NCBI GenBank assembly: GCA_964202895.1
Contig: CAXNJM010000001.1
Span: 62,001 to 126,000 of the forward strand
From: JAJTDS01 sp964202895
GTDB lineage: Bacteria; Pseudomonadota; Alphaproteobacteria; Rickettsiales; UBA1997
Direction: 5' to 3'
DNA: 64,000 nt
Below, one piece after another: positions 1-8,601 of this stretch (its first letter is position 1; each line of letters starts with the position of its first letter). The translations under genes and the position numbers were made by a program. The notes under the pieces were generated by a model that did no database searches, was not told the origin of the DNA, and was given only the letters and a program-made list of their open reading frames with translations.

Positions 1-1049
1 ATTTTGCATCCTCTTGGCAATTCTAGTTCTAAACCTATTTTTTGATTTATTTTTTGATAATATTCAATAATTTCGTTTTTTATAAAGGCTTCAATCTCAA
101 TCTCTGACCCTTTTTCTTGGTTGTCAGATCTGGCAAAATCAAGATATTCTTCAACTAATTGTTGCATATCGTTGATATTTTGCTCCAATTCTATAATTTC
201 ATTCTGATTTTCATTTTTATTCATTAATGCTAATTGCAATTTCATTCTAGTTAACGGAGTTCTTAAGTCGTGAGAAACCGCAGATAGAGTTTCGGTTCTT
301 TGAATTATTTGCTTTTTAACTCTATTTTTCATTTCAAGAAAAGAGCTAGTCAAAGATTGAATTTCTTCTGACCCAGAAGGGCTAATTTCTTCAAATTCTT
401 GACCTCGACCAAATTTTTCGGCAGCAATAGTAAGTTTTTTTAATGATTTTACCTGATTTTTAAAAAATAAGGTTGCGATTATCATCATTAAAATTGATGT
501 AAAAACCATCCAAAATATAAATATCGAAGAGGTTGAGCTGGTTATTCTCTTAATCGGGACTTCAAAAATAATAATTCCTTGATTAGTTTGCAGATTAACT
601 ATGATAAAATTTTTATCTTCTGGATTGTCGAAAATTTCAAATGGAGTTAGTTTGTAATTTTCTAATTCTATTTTAAAGCGATTATAAGGGTCAATTAAGG
701 GGTTTATATATTCTCTAAAAGTGCTTGGTGCTGTTGAGCTATCTGCTATTTTACGACTTTTCTTAATTCTTTTTTTTTCGGCAAAAGAAAAATTTAAACC
801 TGTATTTTCGGATAAATCTTGTAATAGATTGGTGTATCCAGATTTATTAATTGATTTTTTAATAAAAATCATTTCTTCGATTATGCCTCTTGACATATGT
901 TTGCTGACTAAATCAAGATGAGTATAATAAAAAACATAAATTGATACAAATTGCACGATTGCAAAAGAGGCGATAATTATTAGTAGAAACCTGCCATATA
1001 AAGATTTCGGTAGTATTTTTTTTAGCAACAACGATTGATTTTTTGCCAT
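1..1049 (-). CDS. EnvZ-like sensor histidine kinase (3' end outside window)
   Basis: Membrane sensor kinase of a two-component system, read on the minus strand from ATG 1047-1049 and still open at base 1, so the ATPase domain is missing. A first membrane segment lies near residues 19-41, followed by a periplasmic loop of about 130 residues and a second segment near 170-192. A HAMP-like linker then leads to the dimerisation/phosphoacceptor helix SHDLRTPLTR with the phosphorylated His at residue 260. This H-box with Pro-Leu-Thr-Arg is the EnvZ type. The start overlaps the preceding small gene by 28 bases, so the two are probably cotranscribed after murF. No response regulator is visible; it would lie beyond the left edge if adjacent. 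The signal sensed cannot be told. Confidence 0.87.
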   Translation of the reverse strand, partial: MAKNQSLLLKKILPKSLYGRFLLIIIASFAIVQFVSIYVFYYTHLDLVSKHMSRGIIEEMIFIKKSINKSGYTNLLQDLSENTGLNFSFAEKKRIKKSRKIADSSTAPSTFREYINPLIDPYNRFKIELENYKLTPFEIFDNPEDKNFIIVNLQTNQGIIIFEVPIKRITSSTSSIFIFWMVFTSILMMIIATLFFKNQVKSLKKLTIAAEKFGRGQEFEEISPSGSEEIQSLTSSFLEMKNRVKKQIIQRTETLSAVSHDLRTPLTRMKLQLALMNKNENQNEIIELEQNINDMQQLVEEYLDFARSDNQEKGSEIEIEAFIKNEIIEYYQKINQKIGLELELPRGCK

Positions 1050-1222
1050 TTTTTGTAATGATATAATTTAAAAAATTTCTTACGATTCATTCTTTGAGAA
1101 TTTTGATGTTCGCAAATGCCTTTACTTGTTGATTCTGTTTGTTTTAGATAATCTTGATAAGCATCTTCGCGATTAAGATGATTATTGATTATGAAAAAAA
1201 AATTTAATATTTTTTTTAGCAT
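1022..1222 (-). CDS. small protein with C-terminal RCC, possibly YbdD/YjiX-like (DUF466)
   Basis: 66-residue protein between murF (10 bp gap) and the histidine kinase (28 bp overlap), all on the minus strand. The second half reads DAYQDYL, then MNRKKFF, then KINRCC at the C terminus. That order (aromatic-rich DxYxxY, M-x-x-x-x-FF, basic-CC end) recalls the YbdD/YjiX family, small proteins usually found beside the pyruvate/peptide transporter CstA. No cstA is visible here and there is an insertion of about 8 residues relative to that pattern as I remember it. The tight spacing supports a real gene; the family assignment is tentative. Confidence 0.5.
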   Translation of the reverse strand: MLKKILNFFFIINNHLNREDAYQDYLKQTESTSKGICEHQNSQRMNRKKFFKLYHYKKWQKINRCC

Positions 1223-1232
1223 ATTTAAAACA

Positions 1233-2678
1233 TTAGGATTGTAATTTTTTTATGATTTCTTCTAGTTTAATTCCGCGAGAACCTTTGATATAAATGATGT
1301 CTTCGTTTTCTATATATTGTAAAATTGCTTGCGATGCATCTATTGAGTTATAAAAATTAAGATATTTGACATTTTTTAAGTATTTTGAAGCATTATTTGT
1401 TTCTTTGCCAACCAAAATTGCCAAATCAACATTATGTTGAGAGATTAGCTCCATTGCTTGCAAATGCAACTCTGTTGATTTTTCTCCTAGTTCAAGCATA
1501 TCTCCAATTATTGCAATTAGCCTTTTTTTATGCAGAGATTTTTTTATCTTACTGGCATTGCTAAGACCCGCATCAATTGATGCGAGGCTAGAATTATAGC
1601 TATCATCAATAATGGTAATATTTTTATCATCAATCAATATTTCGCTCAATAGACCTCTTCCTGCTGTTAATTTGAATTCTAACAATTTTGCTAAGCCAAT
1701 TTTAGCTTCTAATCCAATATTATAAATAACGGCTAAAGCTATTAAAGAATTATAGATAATCGCCTGATTATTGGTATTTAATTGATATTCGCACAATTGA
1801 TTAAGGTTATTTTTGCTTGTGGTGGCAATAATTTTAACCTCGTTAATTTTTTCATCGTCAATTTTTATTATGCTGTAATCATTGTTATTATTGATTCCGT
1901 AGCTCGATATTTTAACATCTTGAGCATATTTTTTAATGGCGATTTCTTTAAGAAATTGATAAAATTCACTATCGCCATTGAGAATAATTTGTGGCATTTG
2001 TCCTTTGAAATTGGCTAAATGATCGAATATTTCGGATTTTGCCAAAGCAATTTCTTGTTGGTTTTTAAAAAATTCTAGATGTGCGGTGCCAATATTGGTA
2101 ATAATTGCAATATGCGGTTTAGCGATATTTGATAATGATGATATTTCGCCAAAATGATTCATTCCCATTTCAAAAATAGCAATTTCATAGCTAATATCAA
2201 GATTCGCTAGAGAAAGTGGCATACCAATATGGTTATTTAAATTTCCTTCATTGGCAAAAGTTTTTTTATATTGATTAAGTGCTAATTTTAGCATTTCTTT
2301 GCTAGTGGTTTTGCCAACTGAGCCAGTTATGCCAATGATTAGTGCTTGGCTTCTGCTTCTTGAATATTGTGCTAATAAATTTAAAGATATAAAGCTGTCT
2401 TTAACTAGAATTAATTTTATTTGATTATTTTGATAATTTTCATAAATTGTTGCATCGCTAATAATTGCAATTGCACAACCATTCTGGATTACTTGAGGTA
2501 GAAAGCTGTTGCCATCTTGATTTTCGCCTTTTAGGGCAATAAAAAGGCTGTTTTTATCGGTTTTTCTGCTGTCTATTGTTACTTTAGAGATATTTTCTAT
2601 TTCTATTGATGTAAAATTATATTTTATAATTTGCGACTTTAGAGATTCTAAAAGCTCTTTTTTATTCCATAAACTCAT
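1233..2678 (-). CDS. murF: UDP-N-acetylmuramoyl-tripeptide--D-alanyl-D-alanine ligase MurF
   Basis: Cytoplasmic ATP-dependent Mur ligase that adds D-Ala-D-Ala to UDP-MurNAc-tripeptide, the last cytosolic step in making the peptidoglycan stem. The 481-residue length fits the family. The N-terminal UDP-binding domain contains IDSRK (about 36-39). The ATP-binding loop GSVGKTT lies at 119-125, followed by GNLNNHIGMPLSL, IFEMGMNH, and the C-terminal domain with DDSYN and IGDMLELGE. It is first in a likely minus-strand run with the small CC protein and the sensor kinase. The other mur gene here, murC, is 16 kb away, so the usual division/cell-wall cluster is dispersed. Confidence 0.96.
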   Translation of the reverse strand: MSLWNKKELLESLKSQIIKYNFTSIEIENISKVTIDSRKTDKNSLFIALKGENQDGNSFLPQVIQNGCAIAIISDATIYENYQNNQIKLILVKDSFISLNLLAQYSRSRSQALIIGITGSVGKTTSKEMLKLALNQYKKTFANEGNLNNHIGMPLSLANLDISYEIAIFEMGMNHFGEISSLSNIAKPHIAIITNIGTAHLEFFKNQQEIALAKSEIFDHLANFKGQMPQIILNGDSEFYQFLKEIAIKKYAQDVKISSYGINNNNDYSIIKIDDEKINEVKIIATTSKNNLNQLCEYQLNTNNQAIIYNSLIALAVIYNIGLEAKIGLAKLLEFKLTAGRGLLSEILIDDKNITIIDDSYNSSLASIDAGLSNASKIKKSLHKKRLIAIIGDMLELGEKSTELHLQAMELISQHNVDLAILVGKETNNASKYLKNVKYLNFYNSIDASQAILQYIENEDIIYIKGSRGIKLEEIIKKLQS

Positions 2679-2767
2679 AAAATAATTTAAAAAATACTTG
2701 CTAACAATTGATAATTATGTTAATATCGCTGTTTTAAAGCCAATTAATTTATCAAATTTTTAATAAA

Positions 2768-4609
2768 ATGACCAATAAAGAAAATAATCAATCTTTTTTT
2801 AACAATTCGCAAGACATTTTAGATAATTCAGCAAAAAATTTACATCATAATTTTCAAAATAAATTAACGGGAGCAGAAATAATTGTCCAAGCTCTTATAA
2901 ATGAAGGAGTTGACACAATATTTGGCTATCCCGGTGGAGCAATATTGCCTCTTTATGATGCTTTATTTTCACAAGATAAAATTCAGCATATTTTAACAAG
3001 GCACGAACAAGGCGCTTCTCATTCTGCGGAAGGTTATGCTCGTTCAACTGGAAGGGTTGGCGTTATTACCGTTACTTCTGGCCCCGGTGCAACTAATACA
3101 ATTACAGGGCTTGCAGATGCTTTTCTTGATTCTATCCCGTTAGTTTGTATTTCTGGGCAGGTTTCTACTGCAGTTCTGGGCACGGATGGTTTTCAAGAGG
3201 CCGATATTACCGGATTAACTCGTTCTTGCACCAAACATAATTATCTAGTCAAAGATGTTAATGATCTTGGGCATATAATTCATGAAGCCTTTGAAATAGC
3301 TAGGTCAGGAAGGCCGGGGCCAGTATTAATAGATGTCCCTAAAGATGTCCAAAATAATCACGGAATATATAATGGAAAGCCAGTAATTACAAGATTATCA
3401 ACTAAATATAAGGCAAAAAAAACCGAAATTAAAAAAGAAGCAATAGATAAGGCAGTAGAAATGATGTTCAATGCTAAGAGACCAATATTCTACACTGGGG
3501 GTGGTGTAATTAATTCGGGAGATATTGCTAGCGAGCTTTTAACTAGGTTGGTAAAAACAACATCATTTCCAATTACTAGCACTTTAATGGGTTTGGGGGC
3601 TTTTCCTGCTTCAAATCATCAGTTTATCGGGATGCTTGGTATGCATGGCACCTACGAAGCCAACATGGCAATGCATGACTGCGATTTAATGATTAACATT
3701 GGGGCGAGGTTTGATGACAGGGTGACGGGTAAAGTCAGCGGTTTTTCTCCTGATTCTCAAAAAATTCATCTTGATATTGATGAATGTTCAATTAATAAAA
3801 TTATTAAAGTTGACCTAGAAATTGTTGGCGATGCAAAAGATGGAATAAAAATGCTTATAGAAGGCTGGGAACAAAAAGCTAAGCATTCTCAACCTGCCAA
3901 TATTGATAATTGGTGGCAAATAATATCAAAATGGAGGGAGGTGCAATCTCTTAGCTATAAAAATAGTGAAGAATCTATCAAGCCTGAATTTGCTCTACAA
4001 ACTCTTAATAGAATTACTAAATCTAAAAAGCCGTTTGTTTCTACGGATGTTGGGCAACATCAAATGTGGACGGCTCAATATATTGAATTTGATGAGCCTA
4101 AAAAGTGGCTTACTTCTGGGGGGCTTGGAACCATGGGTTACGGTGTTCCGGCGGCGATAGGTGCTCAAATTGCTAACCCAGATAGCCTAACCATTTGTGT
4201 TAGTGGTGATGCAAGTTTTTTAATGAATATGCAAGAATTATCAACGATTAAGCAATATAATCTACCAGTAAAAATTATTATTCTTAATAATCAATATATG
4301 GGAATGGTTAGGCAGTGGCAAGAATTAACCTACGAAAATCGTCAGAGTCAATCTTATATGAATTCTCTTCCTGATTTTGTAAAGCTTGCTGAGAGCTTTG
4401 GAATATTAGGCCTAAGAGCAAAAACTCCGCAAGAGCTAGAGTCTAAAATTATTCAATTTATTAATCATGATGGGCCAGTTTTATTTGATTGCGTGGTTGA
4501 TTCTGCAGAAAATGTATTTCCAATGATTCCTGCTGGTGCTTCGCACAATGAAATATTGCTTGGTCATCAAGCTAAGGAATATATTCAAAAAGATATCAAT
4601 GCGGTTTAG
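2768..4609 (+). CDS. ilvB: acetolactate synthase large (catalytic) subunit
   Basis: Thiamine-diphosphate and FAD enzyme joining two pyruvates (or pyruvate and 2-oxobutyrate) at the entry to valine, leucine and isoleucine synthesis. The N-terminal TPP-binding domain has GYPGGAILPLYD and the catalytic Glu80 in RHEQGA. The central FAD domain follows, and the C-terminal TPP domain has GDASF beginning at Gly480 with the Asn-Asn end of the thiamine motif. At 613 residues it has about 30 extra N-terminal residues. The regulatory subunit (ilvN/ilvH), normally directly downstream, is absent: 348 bp without a gene follow, then lepB. Together with ilvE and leuA elsewhere in the window it argues for a working branched-chain pathway. 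Confidence 0.96.
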   Translation: MTNKENNQSFFNNSQDILDNSAKNLHHNFQNKLTGAEIIVQALINEGVDTIFGYPGGAILPLYDALFSQDKIQHILTRHEQGASHSAEGYARSTGRVGVITVTSGPGATNTITGLADAFLDSIPLVCISGQVSTAVLGTDGFQEADITGLTRSCTKHNYLVKDVNDLGHIIHEAFEIARSGRPGPVLIDVPKDVQNNHGIYNGKPVITRLSTKYKAKKTEIKKEAIDKAVEMMFNAKRPIFYTGGGVINSGDIASELLTRLVKTTSFPITSTLMGLGAFPASNHQFIGMLGMHGTYEANMAMHDCDLMINIGARFDDRVTGKVSGFSPDSQKIHLDIDECSINKIIKVDLEIVGDAKDGIKMLIEGWEQKAKHSQPANIDNWWQIISKWREVQSLSYKNSEESIKPEFALQTLNRITKSKKPFVSTDVGQHQMWTAQYIEFDEPKKWLTSGGLGTMGYGVPAAIGAQIANPDSLTICVSGDASFLMNMQELSTIKQYNLPVKIIILNNQYMGMVRQWQELTYENRQSQSYMNSLPDFVKLAESFGILGLRAKTPQELESKIIQFINHDGPVLFDCVVDSAENVFPMIPAGASHNEILLGHQAKEYIQKDINAV

Positions 4610-4957
4610 GTTATATTATATAATACTTTATAATATTTAGTATAAATATGTTGTAATTATAATTTTTATAAATAATAATGTTATTCTAATATTATTTTAA
4701 AGTTATATATCATCATAATTACTAATATTTAATAATATTAAATTTAATATTAGTCTAATTCTGGAGTGTTGAATTAAAAATTTAATATTCCAGAATTGCT
4801 CATCTTTATCAGTATTTTTATAAAAAATTCTTTACAAATATTTTGCTATATTTAAATTTTAGCCTTTGAATAAATCAGCAACAAGCATCAAATTTTTCGA
4901 TATTTTCAGACCTTAAACGGAGTTATTATCTATTATTAATATTTTATCAACAAGTGA
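4610..4957. other. non-coding gap between ilvB and lepB with one hairpin
   Basis: No gene seen. The stretch is extremely AT-rich. The only structure is an inverted repeat at 4759-4797 whose outer arms are ATTCTGGA and TCCAGAAT with a mostly paired inner stem. This is the place where ilvN would be expected, but I see no remnant of it. Confidence 0.6.
4759..4797 (+). terminator. hairpin after ilvB, possible terminator
   Basis: Arms of about 18 bases (outer 8 bp perfect, the rest with G-U pairs and a few mismatches) around an AAAA loop, 150 bp past the ilvB stop. It is not followed by a clean T run, so intrinsic termination is uncertain; it could be an mRNA 3'-end structure or a leader element of lepB. 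Confidence 0.35.
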
Positions 4958-5797
4958 ATGAGTGGCAGTGATTTAAAAACAAAATGTGGTGTAGTTAATT
5001 TTATAAAAACAAAATATAAAAACAGGAATCTAGAAAAAAATATTGCCGATTCTTCTAAAGTTGATAAATCTCCTATTGATAAACCCGCTAAAGAGCAATC
5101 TTTATTTTCAACTATATTCTTTGCAATAATTATTGCTTTTACATTTCGCTCATTTTTCTTCGAGCCTTTTCATATTCCTTCAAGCTCAATGAACCCCGGA
5201 TTACTAACTGGAGACTATATTTTTGTATCAAAATATTCTTTTGGTTACAGTAGATATTCTTTTCCGTTTGGAATAGATTTTTTTAGCGATAGAATATTTT
5301 ATAAAGCCCCTAAAAGAGGGGATGTTGTGGTTTTTAGATTGCCATCTAACCCTAAAATCAACTATATCAAGAGGGTAATTGGTTTACCGGGCGATGAAAT
5401 TCAACTAAAAAATTCTTTTTTATACATTAATGGCAACCAAATAAAAAGAGTTAAATCTGGTGAATTTACAGCAATTGAGAATAATATTTCTGTTTCCGCA
5501 GAGAAATTTATTGAAACGATGCCAGAGGGCAAAAAAATTGAAATAATGGAGCAAAAACTAACTCCACAAGATAATACAGGGGTTTATACAGTGCCATATG
5601 GCTATTATTTTGCAATGGGCGATAATCGCGATAATTCTGAAGATAGTCGTTTTTTGAATGAAGTAGGCTTTATTCCTGAAGAAAACTTAATTGGTGAAGC
5701 AAAAATAATCTTTTTTTCTTGCAACTCGCCAATTTGGTATTTTTGGAAATGGTATGAATCGGTTAGGATTGAAAGAATTTTTAAAAAAATTGAATAA
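4958..5797 (+). CDS. lepB: signal peptidase I
   Basis: Inner-membrane serine protease (Ser/Lys dyad) that removes signal peptides from exported preproteins. One N-terminal membrane segment lies near 49-65. Box B carries the nucleophile Ser77 in SSSMNPG, box D has the general base Lys138 in IKRVIGLPGD, and box E is FAMGDNRDNSEDSR. At 279 residues it is a normal alphaproteobacterial length. Its stop overlaps the rnc start by one base (TAATG), so it is translationally coupled to rnc, the same lepB-rnc order found in many proteobacteria. Confidence 0.96.
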   Translation: MSGSDLKTKCGVVNFIKTKYKNRNLEKNIADSSKVDKSPIDKPAKEQSLFSTIFFAIIIAFTFRSFFFEPFHIPSSSMNPGLLTGDYIFVSKYSFGYSRYSFPFGIDFFSDRIFYKAPKRGDVVVFRLPSNPKINYIKRVIGLPGDEIQLKNSFLYINGNQIKRVKSGEFTAIENNISVSAEKFIETMPEGKKIEIMEQKLTPQDNTGVYTVPYGYYFAMGDNRDNSEDSRFLNEVGFIPEENLIGEAKIIFFSCNSPIWYFWKWYESVRIERIFKKIE

Positions 5798-6486
5798 TGC
5801 CGGAGAATCTTAATTTTAAACAATTTTATCAAAATATAAAATATCAATTTAACAACGAAGATCTTATCAAAGAGGCTTTAACTCACCCGAGCCTTTCTCG
5901 CAACAAAGGGGTTGCGAATTATCAAAGGCTTGAATTTTTGGGCGATAAAATTATTTCTTTTGTGATTGCAGAATTTTTAATAAAAAAATATTCTCAAGAA
6001 AATGAGGGTAATTTATCAAAAAGACATGCTCATCTTGTTTCGGGAGAACATCTTGCAAAAATTGCCGACAATATTGGTTTGGCGGAAATGCTAAAATTAA
6101 GCAAGGGCGAAGAAAAAATCGGTGGCAAGAATAATAAAAATAATCTCGAGGATGCTGTTGAGGCGGTTATTGGCGGTATATATCTAGATTCTGACTTTGA
6201 ATCAACAAAGAATGTGATTTTATATCTTTGGAACAGCTCTCTGATTGAAGAAAGAGACCCTCCGCAAGACCCAATATCTCAACTTCAAGAAATGGTGCAA
6301 GCAAAATCAAAAACTCTTCCCATCTATCGGCTAGAAAAATGCGGTGGTAGCGATCATTTGCCAATTTTTAATGCCACCTTAACAATAGATAATCCTAAAT
6401 TAACTGTAAATGCTAAAGGTAATTCCAAGAAGTTGGCGCAAAGAAATGCAGCAATAATTGCCATTGAAAAAATTTTCAATATTTAA
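5797..6486 (+). CDS. rnc: ribonuclease III
   Basis: Double-strand RNA endonuclease processing rRNA precursors and structured mRNAs. The N-terminal RNase III domain has the signature QRLEFLGDK with metal-binding Glu46 and Asp50; the second acidic pair is Asp119 and Glu122 in EDAVEAVIGG. The C-terminal dsRNA-binding domain covers about 155-229 and ends with the typical SKKLAQRNAA helix. The usual Glu before Arg-Leu-Glu-Phe is Gln here. Length 229 is standard. It is coupled to lepB by a one-base overlap. Confidence 0.96.
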   Translation: MPENLNFKQFYQNIKYQFNNEDLIKEALTHPSLSRNKGVANYQRLEFLGDKIISFVIAEFLIKKYSQENEGNLSKRHAHLVSGEHLAKIADNIGLAEMLKLSKGEEKIGGKNNKNNLEDAVEAVIGGIYLDSDFESTKNVILYLWNSSLIEERDPPQDPISQLQEMVQAKSKTLPIYRLEKCGGSDHLPIFNATLTIDNPKLTVNAKGNSKKLAQRNAAIIAIEKIFNI

Positions 6487-6504
6487 TATAAATTTCTAAT
6501 TTTA

Positions 6505-8454
6505 ATGAATTATCAAGAAATTTTAATTGAAAAAATTAAAGAATATCTTTCTGTCTTGGCTTCTGTTATCTCGGGCAATTCAATTAACAATAAAGCTCAA
6601 CCGCATAAATTCGCACAAAAATTTGCCATTGAATTAAGTCTGCAAAATCATCACAAAAATAATTTCTTTATTTGGGATTCAAGAATATCAAGCGATAACA
6701 AGCTTTTTATCGCCAATATAAGTGAAAATTTAATTAAAAAAAACCTTAAATCGCACCTAAAGCAAATTAAAGAATATCGAGCAATGATTGATATGGGGCT
6801 TTGTTATTACTTGTTTCACAATAATTCTAATTATCAAAATTTTCTTTATAATTTTTGCGATGCTCAATATCGCTTAGTTATTAACGATGTTGAGAAGTTA
6901 AGGATAGCAATGGTTGGAGGCATTAATTATGTTGGAATTGTTGTAAATATTATTAAAAAAATTGATAAAGATCTCGCTAATAAGAATCTTTCTAAAGATG
7001 AAATGGTTTTTGCGGGGGTTTTATTCGCATTAATTAGAATCTTTTTACAAAATAATAAATATTTATCATCTTTGGTAAAAGTCGATAATATTGATTATTT
7101 TTATCAAAATTGGCTAAGTTTTTTTGCTGATAAAAATATTGTTAAAATTTCGCAATTACTAGAGAAATTAACCACTAAAATTCTTTCGCAAGATCAATTT
7201 CTGGCAGATTTATTACAAATTCTCAAGCTAATCAATGCTCAATTCTCTCAACATTCTAATAAAGATGAGGTTGAAGAGGGTAAAGAAAATGGTGACAGTC
7301 AAGATGATAAAAATAAAAAAAACGAAGATATTAATTATGGCAGTGAAACGGTGGAATATCAAGAAAATCAAGATATTTCAAAGTATGATGATAAAAAAGA
7401 AGAGGGCGATGAAAGCGATAGCAATCAAAATATCGATTATGGCAATGAAAAGCAAATATTGGGCGATGATGAAATGCTTTCTCAAAACGGCAAATTGCTA
7501 GATAATAATGCGGTTGATAATAATCTTTTGCAATTTAAAAAATCTTATCGGCCATTTACCACTCAATTTGATGAGGTTATTTTTCCTCAAAAATTCTTAC
7601 CGAAGGAAGAGTTAAAAGACTTAAGAAACCAACTGGATATTAAGCTTGCAAAATTAAGCAACATTTCTAAAAAAATGGAAATCAAGCTTAAAAGAAAGCT
7701 TCTTGCTAAAAATTTAGCAATGATTGATATTAATCAAAGCGAAGGAGAGATAGATCGTAAAAAATTATCTCAATTAGTAAGTAACCCGACTATTGAAAAT
7801 ATTTGGGTCAATAAAAAGAATCAAAAAAATCAAGATATAGCTCTTACTATATTGCTTGATAATTCTGGTTCGATGAGGGGTAGCCCAATTGTGATGACTG
7901 CTCTTGCTTGTGAAATGATTGCTGATATTTTAGAAAAATTTTCAGTAAAAACTGAAATAATTGGCTTTACTACAACCGATTGGAGAGGCGGTAAATCAAG
8001 AAAAATGTGGGAAAGAGAAGGTTCAGTAAGCGAACCAGGTAGATTAAATGATTTAAGGCATATTATTTATAAAAATTTTCAACAAAATTTTCGCAATGCA
8101 AAAATTAATTTAGGATTAATGTTGAAAGACGGCATTCTTAAAGAAAATATTGACGGCGAAGCCTTGTTGTTTGCAAGATCTCGCTTAATGCAAAGAGCGG
8201 AATCAAGAAAAATTTTAATGGTAATTTCTGATGGTGCTCCCGTTGATGATTCTACTCACAGTAGCAATAAAGATAATATATTAGTCGAGCATTTGGGTGA
8301 GGTAGTTCGTCATTTTGAGAAAAGAAAAACTGTTGAATTAGTTGGGGTAGGAATTTGTCATAATACCGATCAATTTTATCGCAACTCAATCGTCATAAAA
8401 AATCTTGAAGATTTAGGCGATGCAATGATAGAAAAAATCTCTTGTTTGCTATAA
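6505..8454 (+). CDS. cobT: CobT-like cobaltochelatase subunit / vWA protein
   Basis: 649 residues matching the CobT subunit of the aerobic cobalt chelatase: an N-terminal helical region, a highly acidic low-complexity linker (about 245-325, rich in Asp/Glu/Asn), and a C-terminal von Willebrand A domain. The metal-dependent adhesion site starts at Asp452 (DNSGSM), with TTDWRGG and SDGAPVDD further on. In cobalamin makers CobT works with CobS and CobN. Neither partner nor any other cobalamin gene is in this window. CobT is retained in some Rickettsiales-type genomes, where its role is unclear. It follows rnc by 18 bp, so it may share the lepB-rnc transcript. Confidence 0.85.
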   Translation: MNYQEILIEKIKEYLSVLASVISGNSINNKAQPHKFAQKFAIELSLQNHHKNNFFIWDSRISSDNKLFIANISENLIKKNLKSHLKQIKEYRAMIDMGLCYYLFHNNSNYQNFLYNFCDAQYRLVINDVEKLRIAMVGGINYVGIVVNIIKKIDKDLANKNLSKDEMVFAGVLFALIRIFLQNNKYLSSLVKVDNIDYFYQNWLSFFADKNIVKISQLLEKLTTKILSQDQFLADLLQILKLINAQFSQHSNKDEVEEGKENGDSQDDKNKKNEDINYGSETVEYQENQDISKYDDKKEEGDESDSNQNIDYGNEKQILGDDEMLSQNGKLLDNNAVDNNLLQFKKSYRPFTTQFDEVIFPQKFLPKEELKDLRNQLDIKLAKLSNISKKMEIKLKRKLLAKNLAMIDINQSEGEIDRKKLSQLVSNPTIENIWVNKKNQKNQDIALTILLDNSGSMRGSPIVMTALACEMIADILEKFSVKTEIIGFTTTDWRGGKSRKMWEREGSVSEPGRLNDLRHIIYKNFQQNFRNAKINLGLMLKDGILKENIDGEALLFARSRLMQRAESRKILMVISDGAPVDDSTHSSNKDNILVEHLGEVVRHFEKRKTVELVGVGICHNTDQFYRNSIVIKNLEDLGDAMIEKISCLL

Positions 8455-8601
8455 TAATTTTAATTTTATGATTTTATTTTATTAAGCGATTTAGCTAAAT
8501 ATTTGTAGCTTTGAGCCAATCATTTAGCTTGATTTTGGCAATTTTATTCATACAATCAAAATCCCATTTTGTAATCAATTTTGTAATTAATTTTATAGGC
8601 A

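Noticed and set aside
7235..7501. 88-codon frame inside cobT
   Set aside because: An out-of-frame shadow of the acidic, Asp/Asn-rich linker of CobT, giving a Lys/Met-rich artefact.
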